A stretch of 64,000 nucleotides of DNA from Trifolium pratense (taxonomy: Eukaryota; Streptophyta; Magnoliopsida; Fabales; Fabaceae): the NCBI RefSeq assembly GCF_020283565.1, contig NC_060061.1:930001-994000 (forward strand), given 5' to 3'. A program made the translations under genes and the position numbers. Every line of letters starts with the position of its first letter. The first letter of the stretch is position 1. This document shows positions 28,620-41,535 of the stretch, piece after piece. The notes under the pieces are model-generated. The model saw nothing but the letters and a program-made list of their open reading frames with translations, searched no databases and had not been told where the DNA came from.

Positions 28620-30370
28620 AGGTTCTAATCAAATGACATGTGTCTATAGTAGTCATAGAGCCTAGAACTTCTTAAAATAGAAGGGATTGCTCCACATTGA
28701 AGAGTATGAAATCAAGCTGAAAAGTGCTATCAAGTAAAAACAAACAGCTTCATAAAGTATTTGAATTCAAAATCTCTTTAGAGATCCCTTTCTTCTCTTT
28801 TTGCTTAACACAAAAGCTCAAATAGTCAAGAAAACTTTATGAAACAATTGTTTTGTTCTTTTTTATTTATTCTTATCTATTTATTTATTTTTACTATATA
28901 TTTATTTATTTTTCTATCTTTGAAAAACTGATTTTACAAAGTAGAAAACATAACATAATAAAAGAAATTACAGAGACTTTATTTTTTTTTAACTCTTTCA
29001 ATTAACACATATAAAACAAAATTCACTTCAAATATGGACTTATAACTTATATAAAAACTTTTTTTTTTACTTGTTACTTATATATAGAATCAAGTTGCAT
29101 ATACCAACAATGAATTGGTTCAATATATCAACTTATTACTATTCAAAGTTTACGACCGCTTAATTTTGGTCCTCAAATTTATATATAATATTAAGTGGAA
29201 AATTACAGTGTGCTACCTTTTAAAGTTTTGGATTAAATTAAAGGAGTGTTTGATTATATTTTACCCAGTAGCTAAAACTTAATAATAATTTCTTGCTAGA
29301 AATATCCATTTTTTAAGACTTATCCACGTTCGATATATATATGCCTACACTAGTCAATAAAATTATAAATTTTGAAATAAGCACCTATTTTCTTTTTCTA
29401 TATTTAATTTGGAAGTTAAATTGTCTTTTTTATTTTAAATATCTTTGAAAAATAATTATAAAGAAGACTAGAGTCCAATATATTATATATACTCATTTCT
29501 CTTGTAATTTTTTAATCAAAATGAGTTTGGGTTTAAACAAAACTTGATTGTTGAGTAATTTGAGCCTAAGACCTCAGTATGGTACCTATGCCTCACCGCC
29601 AACTGAGCTGTGAAATTATTTTACTTTTACGTTTTTTCTTCTTTTTCACAGTGTCAAAATTATTTTAAAAAACTATTGCATTAAATGAAAAAATATATTT
29701 TGGATTAATTAGCAAATTTTTGAATTTATAAAACATGTAATCGCCTTTTGTAAAAAAAAAAATGGCCTGTGTCAAAAAAAAAAAAGAAGTAAATTCCTAC
29801 ACTTTAATTTCCCAATTATTTGATTATTTTTCATTTATTCTTATCTATTTCATTTTTTTACTATATTTTTTTATATCTATTTCTATATTTGAAAAATCGA
29901 TCTAACAGTGTATTCAAATAATGTGGACATATAACTTATATATAATTTTTTTAACTTGTTATTTATAATATACAGAATCAATCGGTTTTTGGGTCAGATA
30001 CAAAGTTTTCAAAGAAAAAATTTTATATATAGAATCAAGTTGCATATAATAATTAAAAATGAATGGTTTATCATAATATTTATTTGCAAGAGAACAAATT
30101 AAAAATTTCTCTTAATAAAATACAAAAAAAAATGCACTTTGCACAATAAATACATTTGAATAATTAATAGTTAAATTTTAACCATATATATTTGACCGTT
30201 AGAATTTTTTTTTGACCCAGACCATTAGAATTTTCAAACATAATAAATTTTGACTTTATTATTTCAAACATAATAAAGTTTTTTATATATAAATATATAT
30301 ATTTCCCCATTTTTTATGATCCTCTAGAAATTATAACTAATTATCTTAATATGTGTGAATAGTAAAATTT
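28620..30370. other. AT-rich DNA upstream of the PPC gene
   Basis: No gene. A diverged direct duplication pairs about 28855-29095 with 29820-29995 (ATTTATTCTTATCTATTT, GAAAAACTGAT / GAAAAATCGAT, AACTTGTTA). AAAATTACAGTGTGC near 29210 recurs near 31856. GCCTCACCGCCAACTGAGCT at 29590 looks like a tRNA-type box A on the minus strand. Confidence 0.5.
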
Positions 30371-30373
30371 GGT

Positions 30374-30381
30374 TATAAATA
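30374..30381 (+). promoter_or_regulatory. TATA box of the PPC gene
   Basis: TATAAATA, 91 bp before the ATG, a normal distance for a short leader. Confidence 0.55.
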
Positions 30382-30464
30382 AAGTTGAGAAGAGTTAATC
30401 CCATACAAGTGTACAAGCATTTCTCTTTAAACAACTAGCTTCTATACCCCCATTGTAATTCATC

Positions 30465-30872
30465 ATGGAACCTATTACCCTTGAGATTCCTAGTGGAGAA
30501 GATATTGCGGAGAGTATAATCAATTATGCACGGCACCGCCAAGTCAGCTTAACAGTGTTGAGTGGCTTCGGCCCTATTTCAAGCGTCACCCTTGCCCCAA
30601 ATTTATCCATGGAAGGACCATTTCAGATGACATCGCTATACGGAACGTATATCAATGCTGATTGTGATGATGTTCCCCCACGGTTCATCGCTAATCCACC
30701 ACATTCATCATTTTCAGTTGTCTTCACTGACAATGATGGAAAGGTGTTTGGAGGAATTGTTGGAGGGGAAGTTATTGCTGCTGACGTAGTTTACGTTAAC
30801 GTTGTTATTGTCAATGGTTTTGACTTTGATGTTGTGGATGATGATGGTTCAACTCAGAGTGATAGCGACTAG
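30465..30872 (+). CDS. PPC/DUF296-domain protein without AT-hook (135 aa)
   Basis: Single exon from ATG 30465. Residues about 4-115 form one PPC (DUF296) domain as in AHL proteins: LTVLSGFGPISSVTLAP, GPFQMTSLYGTYI, VFGGIVGGEVIAADVVYVNV. Plant AHL proteins bind AT-rich DNA by an N-terminal AT-hook (RGRP) and form trimers by the PPC. Here no AT-hook is present, the usual GRFEIL core is GPFQMT, and the tail is acidic (DFDVVDDDGSTQSDSD). It could oligomerise with full AHL proteins and act as a modifier, but that is inference. AATAAA at 30998 may end the transcript. Its paralogue at 17119 is broken. Confidence 0.75.
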   Translation: MEPITLEIPSGEDIAESIINYARHRQVSLTVLSGFGPISSVTLAPNLSMEGPFQMTSLYGTYINADCDDVPPRFIANPPHSSFSVVFTDNDGKVFGGIVGGEVIAADVVYVNVVIVNGFDFDVVDDDGSTQSDSD

Positions 30873-31274
30873 ATAGTCAAAAGAATTTGTGTGATTTCCT
30901 TTGTTGTTTTCTAAATCCTTTCAAAGTTATGTTTGAAAAAAAAAAAAAACATAACCTCTTGTTTTTATATCCTATGTAAACATAGTTGAAATTTTGAAAT
31001 AAAGATTAATGGTTGCTTAATTTTATGTTTCTAATTGTCATGTACCAATTATTTTTATATGCATTGATTTAGTTGTCAAAGTTATAAACTTATGAACATG
31101 AATTGTTGTCATAATCAATTAGTAGAGCATGGGAGAACAAAGACCTAACCACATGCAAAAAGATAAAAGGTAATGAAAAAAGAATATATAAGCACGTTCA
31201 TGTATATTAGAAGATTTAAATTTAGTTATTATATAACATAGATTGACGAATATTTAAAAAAAAAAAAAACAATA

Positions 31275-31572
31275 CTCCATCCGTCCCAAATTATAAGAGA
31301 AAATAAAAAAAATCACTTATTAAGAAAAAGTAAAACATGAGAATTTGAAATATGGTTTTGTGGGTTTTCCTTGGAATAAGTTGCATAGGAAGATGTAAAA
31401 ATAATTTTTATTGGTTGTTGTTTATTGAGAAAATGAGAGAGAGAGAAAATTAAATTAAATTTGCATTTAATTTATGAGAATAAGATAAAAACATTCTTGA
31501 AAATGACTTTCTTCTTTATAATTTGGGACAAAAAAATGGATTTTTTTCTCTTATAATTTGGGACGGAGGAAG
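31275..31572. mobile_element. Stowaway (Tc1/mariner) MITE
   Basis: CTCCATCCGTCCCAAATTATAAG at the left, CTTATAATTTGGGACGGAGGAAG at the right; TA on each side (31273-31274; 31573-31574). 298 bp, non-coding. Confidence 0.88.
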
Positions 31573-31639
31573 TATGTTTTAATTGATTACGGTATACCTT
31601 GATACACATGCAACATATGAATGATGTGGTTTTTTTTTT

Positions 31640-31770
31640 CTTCAAGTAGCTTAGTGATTAGACTCTCACACTTTTAAATGTGAAAAAATGTGGAATCCGG
31701 AATTCGAACCCCGAACACTCCAATAATGTTTCTGGTAGCTATCATTTGAGCTACGCTTATGGGACCGGTT
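31640..31770 (+). mobile_element. SINE-like tRNA-derived fragment
   Basis: TAGCTTAGTGATTAGACTCTC resembles box A and GAATTCGAACCCCG box B, at the usual spacing. No clear target duplication was found. Confidence 0.45.
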
Positions 31771-31859
31771 TTTTTTTTGGTTACTTATAGTGATGTGCCA
31801 ATTCATGCATGAATTTAAAGCCTATTAATTAAGAATTCATATTCATTCATACGGAAAAT

Positions 31860-32910
31860 TACAGTATGCTCACTTTTAAAGTGTTGGATTAAATTACAGT
31901 AGTGTTTGATTATGTTTATCAAAAAAAAAAAAAAACAGTAGTGTTTGATTATATTATACTTTTTACCTTAAGGAGTATATCCATTTGTGTAAACTTATCC
32001 AAATAAAATCAATAAAATCATAAATTTTATTTTATACTTACACTAGTCAATAAAATTATAAATTTTGAAACAATTTTGGAAAAGCATATAAATAGTATAC
32101 TAATATGTAAGTATTTCTCAATGTGTTGTTGACCATTATGAATATATGATATCTAGGTTGAATTTGTCATGAAATAAGTTAATTTTGAATTATTCTAACT
32201 TGTCGATTATTATAATCTCTAGCTTTAATTAATGTATTTTGTTTGTTGAATGAAAGAATATTGATAGAGATAACATGGTAAAGAGATAAAATTGAATGAT
32301 TTTGTATTATATTTTGAAAATTTATTTAATAAGAAATAAGTACCCATTTTCTTTTTATATATTTGTGATCTGAGGTATTAAATATAATAAAATTCACAAA
32401 AATCATCAACTATCTCATCTCAGGTAAATTTTTTAGCAATCTCATCTTCAATATACACAATCATGTAATCTCTAAGAAAATCATCTTTCATCTTATTGTG
32501 CGGTCTTTGTTTTTAGGGTGCTGTTAACATGTGCATACATGGCACATGTTAATGTATCTATAATTAGAAATTTGCATTTAATATTACAAATAAATTTAAT
32601 GTTTAAAAGATATAATACACATGTTTCGAGAGAACATTTCTATATTTATATTCTTAATATGTGCCTTAGATGCACATGTTAACATTTGCCTTGTTTTTAT
32701 AATTTTCATGGCTGAAAATATACTTTTTGTGGTTGTTGTTGAAACGGGAAAAAGTCAACACAAGTCGTAGCACTCTAATATCAAAGGATAAGAATTCAAT
32801 TTACTGCTCTTAACTAATTTTTGACAAAATTATTCACGACAACATATGAAAATTGACATCTTTAAAAAATCAAACTCATAGTGTTCCAAAATATATTTCA
32901 ATTGAGTCTT
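31860..32910. other. AT-rich spacer without a gene
   Basis: No ORF of note. Contains diverged copies of words seen near 29210 (AAATTACAGTAGTGTTTGATTA) and a TGTGC / GCACATGTTAA inverted pair around 32530 and 32670. Confidence 0.45.
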
Positions 32911-32918
32911 TTCTTGAG

Positions 32919-33540
32919 TAGGGATGACAATGAGTAGGGTATGGGTAGAGTACTATAGTACCCATCTCCATACCCGCAGTTTGAAAAAATACTCGTACCC
33001 ATCCTCATATCCGCGTGGATAATAACCTTTGTACCCATCTCCATACACTATGGGTACCTAGGTACTCATATCCGTACCTGTTACCCGCATTTTTACTAAA
33101 AATAAATCAATCAATTATAAAACATCATATCGTTTTAATATAATTAATTTTTTTTAAAAGATTTTAATGTTAATTCATCAAAATTATAAACAAAAATTTT
33201 ACTAATCTCGTGTTAAAGTTAATTTCTTTGTTGACATATTCACATGATGTTTGTATTATGTTATAAATAAACTTTTTTTATTAAAAACGTGTAATAGTTT
33301 AATAGTATTGTATTTTTTAAAATTGATATACATATGTAATTTATACATTAATATATATAAAATAAATAAATATATATTATGCGGGTATGAGGCGGGGTGG
33401 GTACTAAGGTACCCGTACTCGTTCATTTTTGCGGGTAATTATCTATATCCGTGCCCGTACCCAAAATACAGGTTTTTACCCTACCCATTATGGGTATTTT
33501 TTGCAAGTACCCACTGAGTATGAGTCAAATTGTCATCCTA
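32919..33540. mobile_element. Non-autonomous hAT element, 622 bp
   Basis: TAGGGATGACAAT at the left, ATTGTCATCCTA at the right; 8-bp duplication TTCTTGAG at 32911-32918 and 33541-33548. Subterminal repeats of TACCCGTACC type. Same family group as the element at 23758. Confidence 0.93.
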
Positions 33541-33699
33541 TTCTTGAGTAGAAAAATCTAAAGTATAAAGTTTCTCAACAAGATTACAAATGACGTCAAC
33601 ATTATATGACTTGAATGCATTGGAATTTAAAGCTGCACTGAATACAAGAAGCACAATTGTAACTGAATCTATTATTCACCTCATTTAACAGATAATCTA

Positions 33700-33802
33700 T
33701 GATAGCATTAAATAATTGAGTAATCACTCAATTTAGTTCCTAAACTATCACTCTCTCATTAACTTAGTCCCTAAACTATTAAAAACAATTAAAAGGTCCT
33801 TA
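33700..33802. repeat. AGTCCCTAAACTAT repeat flanking the nested elements
   Basis: TAGTCCCTAAACTATTAAAAACAA-type units, also at 36126-36210 on the other side of the Mutator-type insertion. The two flanks are tandem units of one older repeat. Confidence 0.6.
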
Positions 33803-33811
33803 ATCTATTTT

Positions 33812-36108
33812 GGGTAAATAGGGTTTTACCCCCCTGCAAAATAGGTCAGTTTTGCGTTACCCCCTGCAAAATTTTTTTTTGTGATTACCCCCCTGGAAAA
33901 TGAAGATTCCATCATTTACTCCCTCAGTCGACAACATGGATGTTGACTGGACAAAATTGATGACGTGGGATGCATGTGTGGCTTTTCATTCATTTTTTAT
34001 TAAAGTTTTTGTGCCACGTAGATAAATAACTTAATATAATTATTAATTTTTCAAAAAGAAAAAGAAATTAAAAAAAATTGTTAATAGAATTTATTTATAA
34101 ACATTCTTGTTCTTCTTCTTCTCGGTGTAATCACAAATCAAATCCCACACAATCAACAAAATCTTCTTACCCAAATTTCTCTTAAATTTCACATCTTATT
34201 AACAACCCTAAATTATTTCTCTTCTATAACCACAACTATACGATACAAAACTAAGCCAAAGTAACAAAAAATTTAAACTTTCCAAAACTCTTCGATTCTT
34301 GGATGAAGATTTGAGTTATTAATTTAAGTTTAATGAATATTTTTCAGATCTACAGTTTGATGAACTTTTTTGTGTTAACAAGGAATATTTTCCGGAACTT
34401 TAGGTTTAATGAATATTTTCCAGATCTGAAAACAAAAATCAAAGGTGACGATGAAGGTTTCTGTGGGTTTCGGCGAAGGTGACGATGAAGGTTTATGTTG
34501 GTTTCGTTCAAGATGACAGGTTTATGTTGTTTTTGATTTTTTTTGGAGAGAAGGATGAAATTATAGCAATATTGAAGAAGATGAACCTTCAACCCCAATT
34601 ACTATCGTTTTTTTCTTCTTTTTTTTTCAGTTTTTTTTTTAATTAAAAAAATAATAATTATACAATCATTAATGAATTGACAATAAAAAAATAAAGGGTA
34701 AATGATCATTTACCCCCTGCAAAATAAGGAAATTTTCGTTTACCCCCCTGCACAGATTTTTTTTCTGTTTACCCCCTTGCAAAAAATAGATTCTCTCATT
34801 TCGCCCCCTGGGTGTACAGCAGGACAAGTGACTGTGCAAATTTGCTGACGTGGCTTGTACACATGGAAAAAAATCATTTATATTTATTTTTATATTCCAC
34901 GTCAGATAATATTTTTTTCAAAAAAAGAAATTAAAAAAAAAATTTCCTACAAAATTTAAAAAACGAATTTTGTTTTTTTTTTTTCTTTTAAAATTTTTTA
35001 AAAAATTTCCCAGAAATAACTTTTTTTTTCGTACAAAATTATTGAGTATTTTTTTCCTAAAATAAAATAAAAAACGAATTTTCTTATTTTACTCCAAAAA
35101 TAAAGATTTATTTTCAAATCTTTTTGAATTAAAAAAAACAGAATCTTCGCCGTAATCGTTTGCTTCCACCGTCATGATTGTATTTGTCGTCGTCTTCTTC
35201 AATCGCCGAAATCATCTTCTACATCATTATATTGTCTTCTGCTTCTTTATAATTTTCTAGTTTTAGGGCAAATGGTTTTGATAGAAGAGGAAAACACCAA
35301 TAAAACTTGTTTTTCTATTTTATATTTTTTTTGAAAATCTTTTTCTATTTTTTTTAATTCAAAGAGAATAACAAAAAATAAAGTTTTGTTTTTAAAAAAT
35401 AAAGATTATGTTTTTTTTAATTCAAAAAGTTTGAAATTAAATCTTTAAAATTTTTATTTCGGAAATAAACTTTATTTCGGAGTAAATCTTTATTTTGGGA
35501 GAAAAATAAGAAAATTCTTTTTTTTTTTTAATTTTGGGAGGAAATTTTTTTTTGTTGGAAAGTTTTTTAAAATCATTTGTATGAAAAAAAAATTAATTTT
35601 TTTCGTAGGAATTTTTTAAAAAAATTTTGGGGAAAAAAAACAGATTTTTTTTTTATTTTGTAGGAAAAAAATTATTATTTTTTTTAAAAAAAAAATTATC
35701 TGACGTGGAATTTAAAAAATAAATATAAATGATTTTTTCCACATGTACAAGCCACGTCAACAGGTTTGCATAGTCACTTGTCCTGCTGTACACCCAGGGG
35801 GCGAAATGAGGGAATCTATTTTTTGCAAGGGGGTAAACAGAAAAAAAAAATCTGTGCAGGGGGGTAAATGAAAATTTGCTTATTTTGCAGGGGGGTAAAT
35901 GATCATTTACCCAAAAATAAATATAAAATGAATTCATTCCACTTGTATGTGCCACGTCATCAATTTTGTCCAGTCAACATCCATGTTATCGACTGAGGGG
36001 GGTAAATGATGGAATCTTCATTTTACAGGGGGTAATCACAAAAAAATTTTTTGCAGGGGGTAACGCAAAACTGACATATTTTGCAGGGAGGTAAAACTCT
36101 ATTTACCC
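33812..36108. mobile_element. Mutator-type element (outer), 2297 bp
   Basis: Long inverted ends (about 190 bp) starting GGGTAAATAGGGTTTTACC and ending CTCTATTTACCC. 9-bp duplication ATCTATTTT at 33803-33811 and 36109-36117. The interior has no transposase. An inner element has entered beside its right arm. Confidence 0.88.
34696..35912. mobile_element. Mutator-type element (inner), 1217 bp
   Basis: Inverted ends of about 215 bp, starting GGGTAAATGATCATTTACCC and ending with its complement. 9-bp duplication AAAAATAAA at 34687-34695 and 35913-35921. The core is poly-A/T rich; a short GAATCTTCGCCGTAATCG stretch near 35140 looks gene-like but is not enough to name. Confidence 0.88.
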
Positions 36109-36229
36109 ATCTATTTTTCATCCGTCAATATAGTCCCTAAACTATCACTCTCTCATCAACTTAGTCCCCAAACTATTAAAAACAACTAAAAGGTCCCTAA
36201 ACTATATTCACATGATAATGATGCTCAAC

Positions 36230-37299
36230 TATCACATAATCCATTTGACTACGAGACTGAATTGAAATGGGAGCTCCATCTAGTATCTCCAAGTCTTTGT
36301 TCTAACTTGATCGCCCCTTTTCCAGTTTCAATCTCATCATTTTCAACAAGAAGAACCCACAACATTGACATTCATACTAAAAGGGGAAGAGTAACTTGCT
36401 CTCCAAGTCTTTGTAATGTTCCAACTTGATCGCCCCTTAATTTCGGTTTTATATACAGCATGCAACTCATCATTGCATTTAGAAGAAGAACCTACAACAT
36501 TGACATTCATATCAAAGTTTTTTTTTTTTTTTTTAAAAGTATGAATGACCACTACTTATTTAGATGATCCAACAAGAACAAGTTTCTTTCGTGATTTCAT
36601 TGTCTGAGTATGACGTTATTTTTATCTTTGTGTTAGTGCGGGGTTCATTTGGCTCAAATTATCATATCAACTTTGAACTATTATAGATTCAATCAATGAC
36701 TTTATCATATGCATATACTTGTAGGCATTTTTTTGTTTTATGCTAACATGTTAGCCGAAATTGGCAAGCAGTCAAATTTAGGGTTAATCGACTTCCCCTC
36801 AGTTGAAGGAAGGTTAGGTGAATGCAATTATATTTGAATACGAGTTAGACGAGTCTTTCTCAAGTCTACAAAGGTCGTAGAAACATTCAAAGCTAAGTGG
36901 AACCGGACAATTTGGCGTTTTACTCATGTTCCTCATTTTTGGTGTAACTAACCAAAATAGTTATTTGCGCGGAGCCACGTTCTGAGAAGATAATGCATGT
37001 ATGGATCAGAGAAACAAGAAATGCCGCGAAAGAGGGAAGAGCAAGTTGGACATTGGGTGCCACATACTCCAACCATATGTATATGTCATAAGATCTATTA
37101 AATGATTTTGTATTGATTTTTATATAAAATGAGTTTTTGATAACCTGAAACATGAATGAATTATTAATTTTCATAAGTAATATTATTCAAATACATATAG
37201 AGTAGAGACATTATTTTCAAGGTGATCATTTGTCACAACAAACCAGACACCATGAGAGTTGAAATAAGGAAACATAAACAGATGAGGAATTGCATTATT
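36230..37299. other. Spacer 3' of SDR2, with a local duplication
   Basis: CAACATTGACATTCATA occurs at about 36361 and 36497, and TCTCCAAGTCTTTGT with AACTTGATCGCCCCTT at about 36286 and 36399, a diverged 110-135-bp tandem duplication. No gene recognised. Confidence 0.55.
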
Positions 37300-39084
37300 T
37301 CAGGTAATTATCATGCTGGGTTGAAATCCAAACACAGTTAATCCACCATCAACACAGATAACTTGTCCAGTGATGTAAGATGCAGCAGGCAAACAAAGGA
37401 AAGTCACCAAAGAGGACACTTCTTCTGGTTCTGCAATGCGCTTAAGAGGGGTTCTAGCCATTATATCATCCACAAACTTTTGATTTTGTAATAGCTACAA
37501 AATATACAATTAGTTGGATTAATCACATAGACATGAGACATGAGACATCAAAGTTTGCACAAAAAAGATTTGCTTCATAATTCACAAGTCCAGCATAAAA
37601 TGGTTGAAATTGTTTTATACTGATTTTATTGTTATGTAATCTGAGTCATCCAATCTCAATTTAGCGATTGATATCTTTTACTGCGTGTAAATACGTGATT
37701 CCTTTATTGCAGGGAATCCGGATCCTGAGTTTTACATATAGGACGGAAGTAATAATGTCTTCCCTCCCCTACTTTTTATAAGAGATACTTTATTTTTTAG
37801 ATTAATTGAATAACTGATGTATAAAGTCTATATTATAAGTCAGATACATCGATTATTGAATAAATCTAAAATTCAACTGTCTCTTATAAAACGGACCGGA
37901 GAGAGTAATATGCTTTAAGGCCATATATATCACAGAAAAGAAATCAAGCAAATAAATAAAATAGGGAGAAAGAGCATTACATGTTCTACAAGTGGAGTTC
38001 TGGTTGCCCATGGTACAACACAATTGCTCCTTATACCATCTTTTGCCCATTCACAAGCCAAATTTTTTGTAAGCTGATTAATTGCAGCTGAAAATTGATC
38101 AATATGGAGAAAACATAATTATAATTTTTTATGTATAATCACATTTACATGAAACAAAAGAACTAATGAGTGTAGAATTCACCTTTACTTGCAGCATAGA
38201 CAGCTCCAGTACCTAAGCTGACCACACCTGCAACAGATGAAATGAACACAATGCTTCCTCCCACTCTTGATTCTTTTAGCAGAGGATGTGTAAGTTGGCT
38301 GAGATGGAATGCTGAGTCTAAATTAATTGTCATTAGCTCTGAATATTCTTCAGCTGTGTAATCAATTGTTGGCTTTCTAAAGTTTGTTCCAACATTATTT
38401 ATCTAAACCGTAAATAATTGACATGTTAAATGGATCAAGTTGAATTCAAAGTACTACATACACTACTACTCAATTGAATTTATTGGTATAACCTAACACA
38501 ATTTTTTATTTTTTTTTACTTTTTAAGCTTTTATCGTAATGTTTTGATGTGACAGACAAACAGACAACAAATTATGCTACTTTTTATTGTCGTACTCATA
38601 CCTTAATTTTTTACAAAATGTCATATCTAGTATATAAATCATAGTGCATAGGTGAATCAATATAAATAGAACAGTGAAGAATTCAAACTTGAGTACTTAC
38701 AAAAATATTGAGCTTGCCATTGAAGGTGGAGGACACTTGTTGAACAAGGTTCTCTCTCTGTGGTCGAGAACTTACATCACAGACCGATCCAGTAACCAAA
38801 AAGCCTTGAGTTTGCCATTCTTTTAAGCACTTATTAAGCTCTGATTCTGTCCTTGAACAAGTGTGTACAGTAGCACCAAATGCAGCTAGATCATTCACTA
38901 TGGCATGTCTAAACAAAGTCTTAAATTAATGAACAAATCAAAATATAGAGTTTAATAAAATATTAAGAGAGAAGAAGGAGAAAGATTAGAACCCGATTCC
39001 ACGAGTGCCGCCGGTAACAAGAGCTGTCATTCCGGTGAGAGACCATCTCTTTCCTCCTCTGTTTTGTGCTTCTTCTGCTGCCAT
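37300..39084 (-). CDS. Short-chain dehydrogenase, tropinone-reductase-like (SDR2)
   Basis: Five minus-strand exons: 38993-39084, 38701-38908, 38183-38402, 37981-38087, 37300-37494; 273 residues. Exons 2, 4 and 5 equal SDR1 in length; exon 1 is one codon shorter and exon 3 one longer. [27 protein letters not shown] and YAASK (Tyr169, Lys173) are all present, and [15 protein letters not shown] ends the protein. All sites are GT-AG and no stop interrupts, so it looks functional. Substrate unknown. Intron 4 holds a diverged Stowaway-like stretch (about 37757-37908). Together with the PPC gene it repeats the SDR1 arrangement. Confidence 0.9.
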
Positions 39085-40412
39085 TATGATGCAATCACTG
39101 TGTTTTCCTGTTGTGCGTATATTTGGTGGTCAACGCCCGTTTTGCGCATCTGAATAGACAAATCTACAAATCCAACTAGTACTGTATTAATTAAATTAAC
39201 ATCAGCATACCCTACATCTTATCCCATGCATGTGTGCAAGAATATACTAGTGTATTATATTTAGGTGAGCACTCCGGTACACATATTATGTGGATGTGTA
39301 CCGGTACATTGTTGATGTGTATAATTTTAATTGGTCCACATATAATGATAATTTAACAAGTCATTTTGAAGATTTCTTTAAATAGAAGTTTTCTAAATTA
39401 CTCTTTTAATTTACAAAAATTTCAAATTAGGGATTATTGTAATTTAGAAACCTTAAAACATGTTTCCATAATTTCAAAAGAAATCAAAATTCCTTAAACA
39501 TGTCTCTTTCTCTCTCGTGTGTCTTTGTACTCCTTTTTTTTTTGATACTTATTTTTAGGGATTTAATATGCGTATATTTTTTTTTTACATCAATTTCTTT
39601 TATTTTTTGAAAGTATAGCACCCCTTGAATTCATTCTGATGCATTTCTTTAAGAACAAAAAATTCTGATGTCTTTATTTCAATTTCTTTCAATTTCTCAT
39701 AAAGTTCATATTTTTTTTCATATCTCAATTTCGTGGTTTTTCAATTTTTGGGTGTTGGATTTTTTTGTTTTAGGTTATTAGGGTTCATAGAAAATTGTCA
39801 TTATTTTTGTTTTTGCTAGTGGGGTTACAGTCAAACACAAAACTGAAGAATTTTGGAACCGAAAATTAGAGAGAATACAAGTATCATGATAAATTTGAAG
39901 TGGGCAAGTGGCTTGGTTTTAAGACAAATATTTGAGAATAGAAATCGTCTAATTTGTCATGATAATGCATTTTCTTCACTACACTGTATTTTGTTGTGTG
40001 AATTTGTATGACTGATACCATGATTATATATTGAACGGTTGCATTTTTGAAGAAAATAAAAGTTAAAAGATGTTGTTAATTTTTATTTAGAAGGGTAGTA
40101 TTTCTAAAGAAAAAAAATTGAAGATGTTATTGATTTTTGCTTAGAATAGTAGTATTTTAAAGAGAAAAAAAATCAAAGTTAAATTTTTTTATTGATTTTT
40201 GTTTATTGTGCGCGACAGCGGAATGACATTAGGGATCTTGTTTTAGTATTAGGTTTATGCTTTATTTATTTTTCTTGACGCAAGGTTTAGGCTTTTTTTT
40301 TTAACAATATAAAACAAAACATTAATATAATATAAAAACAAACAAATTTAATTTACAAAATATCATTTGTCTTGTTGGTAAGTTATATATTTTGCAAATA
40401 AATAATGATTAA

Positions 40413-40623
40413 GGGTCCGTTTGGATTGACTTATTTTGAGTTTATGCAAGCAGCTTATGTAATTTTTACGTATTATTATAAGTTTGTCAAGGTAGTTTAT
40501 GATAAAATAGGTTATAAAAATACAATTTTCACTAGTGTGAACTTATAAAATAACATAAAACATAATTTATATTGCATAAATTGTTTGCATATGCTCAAAA
40601 ATAAGTTAATCCAAACGGGGACC
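40413..40623. mobile_element. Tourist (PIF/Harbinger) MITE
   Basis: GGGTCCGTTTGGATTGACTT at the left, AAGTTAATCCAAACGGGGACC at the right; TAA on both sides (40410-40412; 40624-40626). 211 bp. Confidence 0.88.
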
Positions 40624-40703
40624 TAAATCTCAACTAACTGAACCGACTAAAATAACAAAAAAAAAAACTAATTGGACTAACAATTACTTAAGAATCCCTC
40701 ATG

Positions 40704-40925
40704 GAAACCCACTTGGGTTGGTCTAGTGGTGTTGGCTTGGGTCCTTGGAGTATGCTCCTCTCAAGGTGTTAGGTTCGATTCTTTCGTGTGCCAATTTCGG
40801 TGGGATAGTTCATACAGAGCAAAAAAAACTATGGCTTTATATGGGGTCGTGCAAGTGGGCAGTGAGATTGGTCGTCTCGGATTAGTCGGTCCTAGGATCG
40901 AATACTGAGTTTCTTTTTTTAAAAA
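40704..40925 (+). mobile_element. SINE copy B, full length
   Basis: TTGGTCTAGTGGTGTTGG (box A) and GGTTCGATTCTTTC (box B), ending in T/A-rich sequence. Target copies AAGAATCCCTCATG (40690) and AAGAATCCCTCGTG (40926) differ at one base. Confidence 0.85.
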
Positions 40926-41535
40926 AAGAATCCCTCGTGAATCAATTTTTTTTTTCTCAAACAATCCAATATCACTTAATTGGAATGACACACATAGGAT
41001 TCAAAATTTCGGCAAGATAATGGTTCAATATCAACTAGTTGGATTTCCTGTGACTCAAAAAACTTAGTTCATATATGACCTGACTATTAAGTCTCAACTA
41101 ATAATGCCGACTGTGATTAAAAAAATCAAAATTTATAGATCAAACTCTTCAACTTGAAACATAGTTCATATGCAAAACCTAACTAATTATACTTGTTTTT
41201 AATTAAGGAATTCAATTTTTCTCAATCAAGTTGTTCAATATAACCTAATTGAACTAACAAATACTTTTGAATTTAAATTTCGACAATCAAACATTTCTTT
41301 ATTGATATAAAAATTTCATTTACAAAAATTTTAGTATTTTTTAAAATGAGATGAATTAAATATGAATTTAATAAATAAAAAAAAAACAAGTTAAAAGTAA
41401 CGAATACTTTGACCTAAAAATTAAATTTTTGAGCTCTTAATTTTTGGACAAACTTTTTATAATGCTCTATACATATTTTGCAAAATCATCATAAATACAC
41501 ATCGACTTAACAACATGATTAAAATTACATGCATA

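Noticed and set aside
33251..33517. 88-codon plus frame
   Set aside because: Lies inside the hAT element at 32919-33540 and is made of its subterminal repeats.
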